Source: Coprinus comatus (taxonomy: Eukaryota > Basidiomycota > Agaricomycetes > Agaricales > Agaricaceae). Taken from it: 64,000 nt of DNA. The first letter of the stretch is position 1; every line of letters begins with the position of its first letter. The position numbers and the translations under genes were made by a program. The stretch covers positions 1,178,001 to 1,242,000 of the forward strand of contig JAWPGT010000001.1 in the NCBI GenBank assembly GCA_034638255.1, read 5' to 3'. Shown here piece by piece: positions 35,035 to 46,626 of the stretch. The notes beneath the pieces are model-generated. The model saw only the letters and a list, made by a program, of their open reading frames with translations. It did no database searches and was not told the origin of the DNA.

Positions 35035-35233
35035 ATTGTCGGTCAATTTACTTCTTTTCGGATTGTAATATATTTGTAGTTTAAATGGTGTCAACACTAC
35101 TGGTAAACGACTTAGCACGGGGTATTGTTCGCGGTGTATATAGTTATAATATTAGTTATAATGACGAAATATGAATCCCTATGAGATGTTAGTAGACCTG
35201 TTAGGTGGAATTTATTGTTGATGATGATTGATC

Positions 35234-37323
35234 TCAAACAAGCGCCGTGCCACTCATTGTGAGCACCAACGCATCTATCTCAGGATCCTCACCACCTTGT
35301 GGATCATCCTCATCAGTGTCCTCCAGAGGTGGTTGTGACAGTAGGGTACGGGGTGAATCTGTAAAGGTTGGGTTATGCTGAAGTCATCAAAAAATAAAAT
35401 AGAATTACCTTGAGCCTTATCAGCAGCAAGTCGACTGACTTTTGGAGTCTGAACTCTACTTCGAGTAGTGAACAATGGTATGAGTCGTCCCTCTTTACAG
35501 GAACCACAAACTAAACTGGAATTAGCTTGTTATAAAGCGATATTTGTCGAACCATAACTTACCACACTCGTCCGGTCGGATAGACTTGCTGAACCGGCCA
35601 TAGCTATTTATATCGTTTAGTCAGAAATTGTCCATAGCGAAATATTGGCAGATTTACGTTTTCTGACACTTTTCACATTCTGTAATGCAGTGTTAGATAA
35701 GGGTGTTGATATATATTATATGTCCGTTCTACGCACCCCAGTTGAAAGGATATGAAATTTCATAATTGTGTTTCGTCTAGGCTATGGTCAGAATATGAGT
35801 GGATAGTGATGATAGAGTAACAAACCGTAACCTCGATGTCTGGTCTTTTCTTCGTGACCCTACTTGCCCTTCACAACCATCCAGAGTAAAAAAAAAAAAA
35901 CAGGAAGCATTGAATGAAGTACATACCAATACTTGAAAAGCTTTCCATGATTCTCATCCAATTTTTTGTCAATAACCCATGTCGCAAGGTGACACATTTC
36001 ATGAGAGAGCGTATTACGAACCCTCTCTGTATAAGATTAGCACTTCTTAACGGCGATATTCAATAAATGCAAAAAAAAAAAAATGAACCTTCGCAGTCCA
36101 AAACCTTTGTCGACAGTTCAATATTTGCATCAACTATGCCATCCCTTGATCTAAAGGTGAACATCAGCCTGTTAGGTTATAGAGCCAGGAAAAGTAAAAG
36201 TCCTACCGATGATATTTTGCCTTTCCAGCGGTAGAAATAAGTCTTTTATTCCATGACAGCTTAGTATCCTCTGGTAGACCATCATCAAAAACAAGTTTGT
36301 TCAGTTCTACAAACAAAATTTTCGCATATTCATGGAGCTTAGCCTCTTCAGCTTCCCTCATTGCCTTCTTGGTTAAACGAACGGTTGACCTCGAAACCTT
36401 GGTACGTGGTGCACGAGTTTTGGGTATACTACCGCTTGAAAGTAAACTTGGTGTACACTGACTGACGGAATCGTCATCATTTACGGTGTTTTTGGCTTGC
36501 GTTCTCTTGGAAGGTGAGGGTTGCTTTGGAACGGCAGTCCGGACAGGATTTCTTGCACTTTTTGGTTCGTCACTTGGAGTAATAATGGCTTAGGTTCACG
36601 GTAAAGTAATTCAAGTCTATAACATACAAGATCAGAATGGCACCATCGTCCTCCTGGGACAAGTAAGGAGCTAGTGGTTTGGGCGGTAACTTGTTTTGAA
36701 TTGCGATCAACGGTTTAGCAGGAATCTTCTCTTCTTCAGATTCCGAAGAGCTTGTAAGTTCAATGACATCTTCATGTACCACGGGCGCTTTTGATGGACG
36801 AATAGGCTTGGTGGGAGATTCACATTCGGAATGGTCAGAATCGGAACTTTCGATAACCTTTCTAGAAAAAGGGAAGCGTCGAGCAGTCCTAGGAGTTTTC
36901 AATGTATATTTCGCGCTGCAACACGATGAGTAAACCCTCCATTAGACACATAACAGAAACTTACGGCATTTCCTCATCCTCCGAATCAGACACAAACATT
37001 ACAGGCTCTCGAAAGCTCGTCTTTTCAATCTGTAGGATTCTTGTAACCCTAGAAAAATATACAGAGATAAAAGACTATGAGGAATCAAAGTTGACATCGG
37101 CAACTCACTCGCTCTCCGAGTCTGAGGATATCGTTACGACTTCCTCTGACAGTCGTAGGCTGTATATTTGTTAGCTCAAGCGAACATACAGTACTGAATA
37201 AGAATCTCACGTTGTTCTTTCCTCCTCACTGTCTGGAACAATTTCCTCTTTTAACTTTCTTCGTGTACCTCTCGAGGTCACATTCCCCTGAACATTCTCT
37301 TTCAAGATTTGAATGTTTAGCAT
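35234..37323 (-). CDS. SprT-like zinc metalloprotease with acidic N-terminus (GCNA/Spartan-like)
   Basis: Likely DNA-protein crosslink protease. About eleven small exons run from the start at 37323 to the stop at 35234. The N-terminal part is disordered, with repeated acidic Ser patches (VPDSEEE, ISSDSESE, VSDSEDEE, IESSDSDHSE, LTSSSESEEE), like GCNA proteins. The SprT domain begins LHEYAKILFVELNKLVFDD and has LSWNKRL, then the catalytic motif LSHEMCHLATWVIDK (HExxH) and HGKLFKYW. A zinc ribbon follows: CEKCQKTYGRFSKS and ECVCGSC. The tail is acidic. The single-exon frame at 36570-36902 is just one piece of the acidic region. Confidence 0.88.
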
Positions 37324-37639
37324 AGTGCAAGAATTAGCTGGAGTAGTTTTTCGTGTCTCGAGAGCGTCCAGTGTAGACAGTATCCAAGAAAAGAAAGGTA
37401 GATGAAGGAGAATAAGATGTAGGAACGTTTTGGGATAGGGATTTATATGAAATCTGTCTTTGTCAATTAAGCTACAACGCGTTAGTTCGAATGAATGATC
37501 ACGTGTACTCTGATTGAAGTCACATTTTCGCAGGTCCCATATACAGGCAGTATACAGGTCCTTGGTTCCCCTCCGGAGTCTGCCATTGTCGTCGTAAATA
37601 GCAATATATCAATTAGGTAGAATATATTTATTAGTCTTT
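37324..37639. other. Intergenic region, 316 bp
   Basis: Promoter of the SprT-like gene and 3' end of MDV1, both minus strand. Nothing distinct was recognised. Confidence 0.5.
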
Positions 37640-40232
37640 CTACAATGACCAAATCTTGACGACAGAGTCCCTGCCACCAGTAACCAAGTATTTGTCCATA
37701 TAACGCAATCTGTCCACTGGTCGTGTATGTCCATTGGTAATTAATGTTGACTGTTGCATACTTGTACGGTTATAAATCTTAACGGGTTATAAAACGAAAA
37801 ATTAGTTCAATCAGCTTCGAGACAGGAACCCATACCTTAACACCATTTTCACCAACTGCAGCCACAATCTTCCGTGTGTCAAACTGGAGAGCCGTGACAG
37901 CATGGTCATAACTAATTGTCTCAAGTACGCCACCCGTTCGTAGGTCCCATATCTATGTAAATCAAATTAACGTAACTTTTTAAAGCAAAACATTTATAAT
38001 ACTTACTCGCATGGTTTTGTCGAGACTTCCACTTGCAATGTGAATCTCATCAAATTGGAGACAGGTAACTGGTCCTGTGTGTCCCAACAGCGTTCTGTGT
38101 GCCTGACCAGTTCGCACTGGAAAATGGATGAGAAATGACACTACAAACACTGAAGAAATGACATACTGTCCCACATCCTAACAGCACCGTCGCCACTCCC
38201 ACTAACCAAGCCATAACCCCAGAACTGTACCCCGCCTACGAAATCTGTGTACATATCCCAACTTCCATCCGCCGCGGGAGGTGAGGGACGGCAAAGCTTC
38301 CTACAGCAGCTGCAGCACCAGGGAACAAGTGAGGAGGTAGACCAGTGCCCGGCGTAGTACTTGGTGGGTGGGAAATAGCCCATAGGATATCCATAGTCAT
38401 AACACACTGTCCGGTTGTCAAATCCCATTGTCGAAGGGTCTTGTCAGACGCTCCTGTTACCTATAAATGAATGTAAGGTGGAAGCAGGACGAAAAGCGTT
38501 AAGTAGCCTCATACCAAACATTCATCCTCGAAATACAATGCTGTTACCGCCTTTGTATGTCCCTCGAGCACTCTAAGGCAACCGTTAGCTTTCTCCGCAT
38601 TTTCACTTTCTTCTTTTCCATCTTTTACACTATTTGACGTTTCCACATCCGCATCCTCATCCTCGTTCTCCTCGGCAACATCACTCAGGTTCACCAGCTC
38701 TCCGTCACCCCAGCCATCATCGTCAACCTTACGAAGGTCCCAAATCCGCACATTGCCTTCTTCACCGCCGGTTAGACATATGTGATCTTCCACTTGCATT
38801 GACTTCACTCCCCCAGTGTGTCCCCTCAATCGACCGATCTCAGTCCCAGAAAACAAATCCCACACACGAGGCTGAGCATCACCTTTAGCCGCAGTGACGA
38901 GTGTACCATATGGCTCAGAGAAATCCAAAGCAGTTATAGGCGAATCATGTCCTTCCAGGGTCTATAAGGCAGTCACAAAGTCAAATACGTTGCTTAACAT
39001 ACTACAAATGTGTAGACATACCATAAACGCAACACCTGGAGGGAGCTCTTCGTGTTCCGACGGAAGGAAGACGGGACCTGTTTCCGGTGAGCAATGGAAC
39101 TCTCCGTGAAATTAGATTCCTATATACCTTTCCTACGCCGTGTTGTGGGTGGTAGATGTAGGGGTTGTGCTGACGACGTTCTGGTTGATGATTGTGATAA
39201 TTCGAATTCCATTCGCTCCTTCACACCCTGTACTAACCAAGGCATGTAAGTCTGGCAAGATCCAAGACAGAATGGGTACATACGCTCATCATCTAACTCA
39301 AGGTCATCTTCTTGTAATTGCAATAGGTCTTGTTCGAGTTTTGTCCGTATGTTGTCTAATGCTGCGATCTTGTTGGTGATTTCTGTAATCTCACTATTGA
39401 TGAGACTCTGACACTTGTTAATAACTTCCAACTCCAAGATGTAAATTACACACCCGTCTAACATAAAGGTTCTCTTTATCACGTAGGATTTCCTGGTGCT
39501 GGCGACTGAGTTCTTCCTTTCCTAACCGTTTCGCAGCACTCAAGCTCTCCCGACCCTTCCTTTTTGGTTTAGCTCCAGTCTTTCCGACTACCACAACATC
39601 GTCCTCACTCGCTATACTTTGCCCTTCATGATCATCCTCGTCTACCATTAATCCCCTAGCACTCATACCCAATCTCTTCAATCCCAATTTAGGTGTATCG
39701 ACATGGCGCATTTGTCGTCTTCTTGTCCGACTCTTCTCCGCACTCGGAATCGTTGCCTCGAAGCCACGTAGAAGACTGACATTGGAAGCTACACCTTCCG
39801 GTTCTGGTACCTCCTCTTCCAGCAACTCATCCATCGCTTCAACAATCTGCAGGTCGCGCGAAGTTACCCGACGCGAGGAACCGAAACCAAGACGTAAGGG
39901 AGTCCTTCCTAGTGTTGCAAAATCCATTTTCGAGCTTGATCCACCAACAGAAGCACGAGGCCGAGAAGACACAGTTGTTGCAGATGCCACCATACGCGGA
40001 GTCATAATCACCGGGGCCACTAGGTTGAGAACACTGTTGAGTGGATAGGTAGAACAGGAATATATGAACACGAACAGTCAGATAAAATGCGAGCTGAATC
40101 TGTTTTCTTGTGATTGAAGGGAGCGAGAATAGTCTTTTGAAGTAATTCTAGTCTGGTCGCTCCTCCCGAGGACGGCTGAGGATCTCTCTGTTGTGAAGTT
40201 TTTGCACCATTCCTCTTTTCTCCTGAGCTCAT
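37640..40232 (-). CDS. MDV1: Mitochondrial division protein MDV1 (WD40 adaptor for dynamin)
   Basis: Adaptor that links Fis1 on the mitochondrial outer membrane to the dynamin Dnm1. The start is at 40232 ([11 protein letters not shown]). The N-terminal half has Arg/Ser-rich segments and a helical section ([20 protein letters not shown]), then the coiled coil [20 protein letters not shown] that mediates Dnm1 assembly. The C-terminal half is a WD40 propeller: [77 protein letters not shown] and [12 protein letters not shown], ending VVKIWSL. An acidic Glu/Asp loop (38600-38690) is inserted in the third blade, and a Pro-rich loop near 38250-38400. Several introns interrupt the propeller. Confidence 0.9.
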
Positions 40233-40403
40233 TGCTCGCTGCGGGTGAAAATGGGAAGCTAGGTGCGCCTAAGTATACGCAGAGGAATGTGCTCCGGACG
40301 CGGCGAAGTTAGTCTGTGTACCGGACGATGTTTCAGTTCCCACGAGGTTCGCAACAATTTCGTTGCAAAATTTAATGACATTAAATCCTAAATAATGCTA
40401 CAA

Positions 40404-41207
40404 TCATCGGGACCAACCAAAGTCTATAACTATACCAAACCCATATGGACGCAGGTCATACTCTTTCCGTATCAGGGAATGTCCTTTAGTGGAGACATGA
40501 GTTGCGTTCGTAGTATTCGTCAATTCCGTAATGTTCTCGTCCACACGTGGCTGCTCAGCCTCACACGACGCAGTCTCTGATACAGTCGCTTGAGGGTCCA
40601 TATAACCCGTGAGGGATGTGTAAAGACTTGGGCTAAGTCTGTTCAACACCGACCACATTTTTGAAGAGGGACCAATTTCCACACGCTCTGCTTTAAGGTC
40701 CCTCTCGAGCTTATCCAGAGGTTCCATGAGCTCGTTCGAAAGCTCTTGCGATATCTGTATACGTTTTTCCAAGTTGGCTGTCGCCCGCTGGACGCCTTGG
40801 TATTCCCAATTAGAGACATTGAAAGGCTCGAAGAAATTGCCATTGGTGATATCACACCAGCAGCGATCGACCGGCCTGATGACGGTAGGATGGAGGACCT
40901 CGGGCGATGTTGATAGTGTATTATTGAGAGCTTCGGCATAAGTAGTTATGTTATCCGCCCAGGACACGGACAAGGGAGTATCGAGAGGCAAGGGCTGCCA
41001 ATAACAGGATGATATAAAGAGGGTTGTGAGGAGAATTATGCAGTAAAAGCTGTTGTAATGAGATAGAATTCTGAACAGGAGTTCGTAGACGTACCATGGC
41101 TTAGCATGCATAGTAAGAGAGAAGAGAAAGAGAACGAGGAAGAAGGGGGGAGCTGTTGGGAGGGGGAGGAGCAACAGTGGGAGATACCATCTTGTGCACC
41201 TGACCAT
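40404..41207 (-). CDS. Unknown membrane protein with a CWCD motif
   Basis: Not recognised. The start is taken as the ATG at 41207. The N-terminus has two or three hydrophobic segments (LPLLLLPLPTAPPFFLVLFL; FYCIILLTTLFISS). These are separated by a 45-nt stop-free intron (GTACGT...CAACAG) that a naive frame reads through. The rest is soluble and contains RCWCDITNGNFFEPFNVSNW, a helical stretch of about 60 residues (TANLEKRIQISQELSNELME...), and a Thr/Asn-rich tail with N-glycosylation sequons. This is consistent with an anchored protein with a lumenal or extracellular domain. It is divergent from the p23 gene. Confidence 0.6.
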   Translation of the reverse strand: MVRCTRWYLPLLLLPLPTAPPFFLVLFLFSLTMHAKPWYVYELLFRILSHYNSFYCIILLTTLFISSCYWQPLPLDTPLSVSWADNITTYAEALNNTLSTSPEVLHPTVIRPVDRCWCDITNGNFFEPFNVSNWEYQGVQRATANLEKRIQISQELSNELMEPLDKLERDLKAERVEIGPSSKMWSVLNRLSPSLYTSLTGYMDPQATVSETASCEAEQPRVDENITELTNTTNATHVSTKGHSLIRKEYDLRPYGFGIVIDFGWSR

Positions 41208-41401
41208 CAGAGTTAGCGACAACGACGGTTAGCCAAGTCGGCTGGACGTACCACATCAACGTAACAGCACTCTGCGCCACTCACCCATCCCGCACCACAG
41301 TACTTTTCTTACGTAAGCTCTCTCTCAGGCCTTCTGGAGAGTTCCACGCCAAACGACCAAGTCCTTTTCTTTGCACGCGCGTCTTTATCCCCTACAACAA
41401 C

Positions 41402-42202
41402 ATGCCTACCCATCCAGAAGTCCTGTGGGCTCAGCGCAGCTCAGACTCAGAAGAACAAAAGGTCCGTTCACAACCCACCTTGTAGATCTTTTTCCAACCC
41501 TATTTCTTAGAATGTAATCTACCTCACCGTAAACCTTCCCGACATTCAACCAGAGTCTCTTCAATATGTCGTAGAACCCACAAAGATCTCCTTCAAGGCC
41601 ATTTCCGCAGAGTACGTCCCTCCCAACCAATCGCACTACTGGTCACTCATATTAGGAATAACAGCAAGAAAGATTTCGCCTTCGATCTCGATCTCTTCGA
41701 AGAAGTGGTTCCAGAGGTATACCTCCTATCTTATCCAGTATAATTCAGATTGCTTATCTGGGATTATGTTAGAAATCTTCCAAACGCCTCACTTCGCGTG
41801 CGTTCGACATCAAACTGCAAAAAAAGATGCAAAAGGCCGAGTACTGGCCCCGTCTCACCAAAGCAAAGGTCAAGGTTCCCTTCATCAAAACAAACTTCGA
41901 GAAGTGGGTAGATGAAGATGAACAAGACGGTGTTGAAGAACAAGAAGATTTGGATTTGGGTGGTGTAGGTGGACCTAGTGGTCCCGGTGGCCTTGGTGCA
42001 AGTGGATTCGACTTCCAGCAGGTAGGCACATAAGTTTCCCTCTAGGATCACAATCTTATCTTGATCCGATTCGCAGATGATGGCGCAAATGGGTGGCAAC
42101 ATCGGTGGTGCTCCTCTTCCTGGATCAGATAACCCCCAGTCAGATGATGAATCCGACGATGAAGGTCCTCCTCCCCTTGAAGATGCTGAGCCTACCAAAT
42201 AG
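41402..42202 (+). CDS. SBA1: Hsp90 co-chaperone p23 (SBA1/Wos2)
   Basis: Stabilises ATP-bound Hsp90 and slows its ATPase. Exons begin at 41402 and 41511, with further exons to the stop at 42202. The CS domain shows VLWAQRSS, NVIYLTVNLPDI, FKAIS, DFAFDLDLFEEVVPE and the p23 signature AEYWPRLTK followed by VPFIKTNFEKWVDEDE. The acidic, Gly-rich tail ends GPPPLEDAEP. Introns are short and phases agree. Confidence 0.95.
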
Positions 42203-42378
42203 AAATAGGCAATTATTCGGATTATATAAATATATTCATGTTGTAATCTCAAAATCAATGACGTCATGGTGTATTTCGATATGCTACACGGGTATTATTC
42301 CGGAGTTCATTAAATAGCTCTACAGTAATCAGATCAATCTTGCCACCCCCCTCGACTCGTATAATTGGTACTGATCGT

Positions 42379-43855
42379 CTATTGGACAGTGAACTAGTGT
42401 AGTGGGGTGTATAAGTATCTCGAACAACAAGCTTTAAGATCTTAAGAAATAGAACAATACTCACATAAATAGCATCATCAAGAGAACCGTGTTGAGCGAT
42501 GGGGACGAGGACAGGTTGATGGTTGGTAGAAGAGTTGATCGATGAAAGCTTGTAGAATCCGGCGGGGAGACCGTTGGTGACATCGGCAGTCAGAATACCG
42601 TTATTGGCTGCGGCATTGAGGCCCTTGAAGAAAGCGAAAACGTTGGGATCATTCGGTGTAGTTTGGTCGAGAGATGTAAGAAGTTCAACAACAACGTGAG
42701 AGTGACCTTCAATAACACCTTGAGCGTTCAACTGTTGAGGAGCAGCAAAGTAGTTTTGTTGTGCATTCACAAAGTTTCCGGTCTGCAAGTTTTTGATTGC
42801 CATTTGAATGGTGAACTGTTGGTTCGCAGCAATTGTTTCACCATTCTTAGGGAAGACGAATTTGGAAGATGGCATATTACGAGTGGAAGGAATAGCACCC
42901 ATAGGAGCAGGGTTACAGGAACCATCTCTCTTCTGTTGACCATCCGTGAGTGGAAGGTTGACAGTTTTACAGAAGTTGATGAAGTTGTTCGTTGATGTCA
43001 ACGATGCAACTTGACCATCTGTAGGTACATCTTGACCATCATTAGCGAATCCCTTAGCAATGACATCAGGATCCAGGGCTAAAAAGCTACCATCAGCAAA
43101 AGATATAGGAGAGTTGGTTTGAACTACATACTCAATGAAGTTTGTGGGTCACCACCGTTGTTTCCAGCGGCACCACCATCATCAGCGTTGTTACCAGGGT
43201 TGGCGCCACCATTCCCCGCATTATCGTTTGCACCAGTATTGTCATTGGCACCACCAGTATTACCAGCATTACCATTATTACCAGTGTTACCAGCATTACC
43301 ATTGTTGCCACCGGCACCTGCAGTAGCACCAGTCTGTAAATTCAGATTCAGTCCCAGAAATCAAATCTCCTCGACATTTGATTTAACTTACAGCAGCGAT
43401 GCGAGCATTAGCATCAGCCTCCGTATCACAAGTGATGCTAGTTCCTGCGCTGTTTACCAGGGGCAATGCAACACACCTAAACGTATAAATATCCATCGTG
43501 AATGATTGTTTTCGTTAAAATGTAAAATATCCACCCACACGGTGCCACCCGCACATGGTTGTAAGACGAACTTGCCGCCTACACACTGTGCAAATTGTTG
43601 GTTGACGCAAGCATTTTCCCCTGCCTGACAGGGGGAGTCGACTGTTAAAGTTTTAAACTTCTCACTGAAGAGGATAGAAAAAAGAAATAATCAGTATGAT
43701 GGTGAGAAAAATAATTGTTCAGGAAAAGGAACTTACTTCAAAGCGATGGCATCCTGTCCGTTCGTTAGAGTGAACGCTGCTTGTCGCCTAAAATAGGGTC
43801 GTGCATTGACAGCGAAAGAGAGAGCGAGGGTTATAAAAACGGAACGCAATTGCAT
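42379..43855 (-). CDS. Secreted Gly/Asn-rich protein with conserved C-terminal domain, copy A
   Basis: Member of a basidiomycete family sometimes mislabelled ribosomal protein S17; the real function is unknown. The start at 43855 gives a signal peptide (MQLRSVFITLALSFAVNA). Next is a Cys-rich module (SPCQAGENACVNQQFAQCVG, LQPCAGG, SITCDTEADANARIA), then a Gly/Asn/Thr repeat (about 43150-43330), then LDPDVIAKGFANDGQDVPTDG and the conserved domain TSTNNFINFC to LVPIAQHGSLDDAIY. The last exon is 15 nt (42393-42379) and codes FTVQ-stop, so the copy ends abruptly compared with copy B. The wider open frame to 42264 is intron read-through. TATA at about 44080 lies upstream. Confidence 0.82.
43150..43330 (-). 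repeat. Gly/Asn/Ala/Thr codon repeat in copy A
   Basis: Imperfect tandem units built on GGT-AAT and GCT/ACT codons encode Gly-Asn-Ala/Thr triplets. The opposite-strand frames rich in Thr/His/Cys are shadows. Confidence 0.8.
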
Positions 43856-44507
43856 TTTCAAAGCTGGTTTCGAATAATTAGGTGGTTGAAATGAGTGGTC
43901 GATAGAGCCGGATTAGACACCAGGTCAAAGGATTTTGAAACCAAGAAAATACGAGGGAGTTTATTGAAAAAAGGATGCCACGGACGATCCCCGATCGTCA
44001 AAGAAAAGATTTGAAGAATTAAAGAGAAGAAAGAAACGAAGGTCGAACTGGGGTATAGTGACGGATTCTGTCCGGGTTTTATACAAGGGCATCGTTGATC
44101 GAACTACAGCAACTTGTCAGAAGACGCAAGACCCGTTTGTTGTATAGTTCAAGTTGTTGTAGGGTACCGTATGTACGCTTGCTGGTGATATCCATTACTT
44201 CGTTAGCCAACATGGCAACACCTTGGAAACGATCGCGTTTGGCATTTACTGCCTTGTGCTCGCATTCGGGGCGCAAAATATTTGAACAGCGGGAGATAAA
44301 AAGCATCAAGGTATCACGATGTGGGTGAAACAATCAAACGCTGGTGCACAAGCGAATGAACAATATATCATCAGGAAGCCATCACTGGTCATCCGGTCAC
44401 CAATATAGTGGATTGATACTGACTGAGTCTTTCTTACGTATGAATAGTATGTAGGTACCACATAGAGATATGGGTGAGAGTGCTTGATGCTTCAAAATAT
44501 TAGTGGT
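43856..44507. other. Intergenic region, 652 bp, with unexplained open frames
   Basis: Upstream of secreted copy A and downstream of the HAD gene. Both strands are open at 44079-44333. The minus frame (…FQGVAMLANEVMDI…) looks mildly protein-like but has no start context or homology I recognise. A TATA element sits near 44080. Confidence 0.4.
44076..44083 (-). promoter_or_regulatory. TATA element of secreted copy A
   Basis: TATAAAAC on the minus strand, about 220 bp upstream of the ATG at 43855. The motif is strong, but its distance implies a fairly long 5' UTR. Confidence 0.4.
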
Positions 44508-45687
44508 TTAGTGTTGAATATTGACCCTGATTCGTCCATCCACAAGTTCCACCGATACACTATAGAGAAGACGCCTATTTAATTTTTGTATTCGCTAGAA
44601 TGATAGAGTGACGTACCTCCGAAGGTCCTGGACAATATGATCGGGCCCAGCTGCAGCTTCTAGGACGGTTTGTGCAGTCGATGTACAGACGGCCAACGTA
44701 ATAGCACCTGCGTCTCGACCAGATTTCAAACCAGAAATCGCATCCTCGACCACCAAACCTATCACAACATAGAATTCAACAAAGGAGCCGTCAAATTAAA
44801 AAAGAAAAAAGCTTTACAATTGCGGGGTTCAACCTGGCTTTTTGCGGCACCGGCCAGATAGGGGGCAGGATGAGGTTTCCCATGCGTGACATCATTTGCG
44901 GTGATTAATCCAATTTGCGGAAGGGGTATCCCGGCTTTTTCTAATGCTCGAGGAGCGTAGTTGTTTGATGCTTTAAGAATATCAGACCAATCTTTCGGTT
45001 AGGAAGGTCCATTGTTTACTGACCAGAGGTAACTATTGTCCATTTAGCTCCGGGAAGGGATTCCAGCTATATTTCGTTGTTTGCAAGGTTCTACCTCGAG
45101 ATTCCCAGTTCTTTTCCCTCACCTGCAATATGAGGTCGCGTGCTCCATGAAGGGCCATAGGACCGCCGAGAATAACTTCGTCTTCAAATCGATCGATTTC
45201 GGCCTTGTTATTATAATAAGCATCAAGCTCATATGCATAGTAGTCGGGTTATGAGTTTACCAACAATCTGGCTTCATCTGTGATTCCGCAATATTCCTTT
45301 AAGGTATCATAAAGTCGTCGACCGTGAGTCGATTCTGCGACGGCATGGGAGTCGCCAAGTGAATAATCCCTAGCAAACGTTTCCCATGCTTTGAATACAC
45401 CTGGTGTGGAATCTATAAGTGTTCTAAAACAGTGTATCAATACATCAGTTGAACAGTGCAGAGAAAGTAATGATGGTGATAAAGATTGATACCCCTCCAT
45501 CATCATTGGCACAGGAAATGCGCGATGATAGCTCTCTACTGTCATAACGACCGGAGCCTTGTCACTTACCCGTCCATATCGAACAAAATCTATAGAGGGT
45601 TATCATTGGTCAATGACCATGAGCAATACCAAGGGCGGTGCATTCACTCACAGCATCAACAAGGATAGATTTAGGTTCTTTGTCCAT
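44508..45687 (-). CDS. HAD-family phosphatase, glycerol-3-phosphatase (GPP)-like
   Basis: Likely dephosphorylates a small sugar or polyol phosphate. Exons run from 45687 (MDKEPKSILVDA). A 20-nt exon (45589-45570) carries the nucleophile motif FDMDG. After an unusually long intron (146 nt) come TLIDSTPGVFKAWETF and STHGRRLYDTL. Further exons give RFEDEVILGGPMALHGARDLI, WTIVTSASNNYA (motif II Ser/Thr), ANDVTHGKPHPAPYL (motif III Lys) and LVVEDAISGLKSG (motif IV acid). The final short exon ends RVNIQH. The order and motifs match Gpp1/Dog1-type proteins, but the substrate cannot be fixed from sequence. Confidence 0.87.
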
Positions 45688-46626
45688 GGTAAGTTCGAGT
45701 CAGGTATCTTGGGGCGATGATGGGTTGAGGAACGAAGGGATTATTAGAGGACATGGATTGATGTAGATATTATAATGGGTTAGAGATAAAGCTGGATAGC
45801 TAGGATCGGCCCGTGAAGCCGGCCCGGGCGTTTATGGTTCAGCGCTAGTGTTCAATTAAACTTGGTTCTTTGCAATCATTCTTGCTTACCTTCTCTGTCG
45901 CATGGGTGGTACGACGAGAACTGTAGAGAGAGGAAACAGGCTACTCAGAATGCTTTCTAACCGCGCAATCAATACCTTACTGCTTGTTTTATTCGCCCTT
46001 TCAGATCTGTCCCCTGTTGGAAGGTTTCTCCGATACGTAGACAACCGGTAGTGCTAAACGCAGAAGTGGCTCATGATGCATATTATCCGATCGACTGGCT
46101 CATCCTTGACAGACAACTGTCACTGGGAAACAACTCATGTGGAACTATCTTAATCGCTCTTTCCACTAAAATTGGCGTTCTCCTCTCATACTCTCAAACA
46201 ACCCATTCCACCGCAGAGGCCGAAGAAAATGCAACAAAAAGAAATCACTGCTGGACTGGCTCTTTTTCTATTGAAAGGTTGAATAATCAAGTTTTGGAAT
46301 ACAGCCATCTGCTGAAGCAGCAGCGCCCAGGTGACGGGCGCATGATATATATCTGTACTTGACTTGTGAAACTTATGAGCGCGAACACAACTGCCGAAGG
46401 TTCTACAAAAATAATATGGTCGTATGCTTGTCAGGCTGCCCGGGAATGACTATTTAAATTGACACCCAATGCTTCATCGTTGTGCTTTCCTACTTATCCT
46501 CTTCCACTTTCGTTCTTTGTCGATCAGGGATCGACTTGCGCTAGTTCGCTTTCTTCTACAATCGACTCTTTAGTTTTTCTAGTTCCTACTTAATTTTTCT
46601 TTTCTTCGTTCTTTTATTCTTTCACC
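45688..46626. other. Divergent intergenic region, 939 bp
   Basis: Largest gene-free stretch; holds promoters for the HAD gene and secreted copy B. TATTTAAA lies at about 46450, and a pyrimidine-rich leader runs from 46480 to 46620 before the ATG, as in strongly expressed fungal genes. The open frame at 46051-46362 has no family signature. Confidence 0.5.
46450..46457 (+). promoter_or_regulatory. TATA-like element of secreted copy B
   Basis: TATTTAAA about 170 bp upstream of the ATG at 46627, followed by a CT-rich leader. This is consistent with a strong promoter. Confidence 0.4.

Noticed and set aside
42264..43855. Label 'ribosomal protein S17' for the secreted pair
   Set aside because: Both have signal peptides and low-complexity secreted regions and no ribosomal protein fold. 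The name is an inherited database error as far as I recall.
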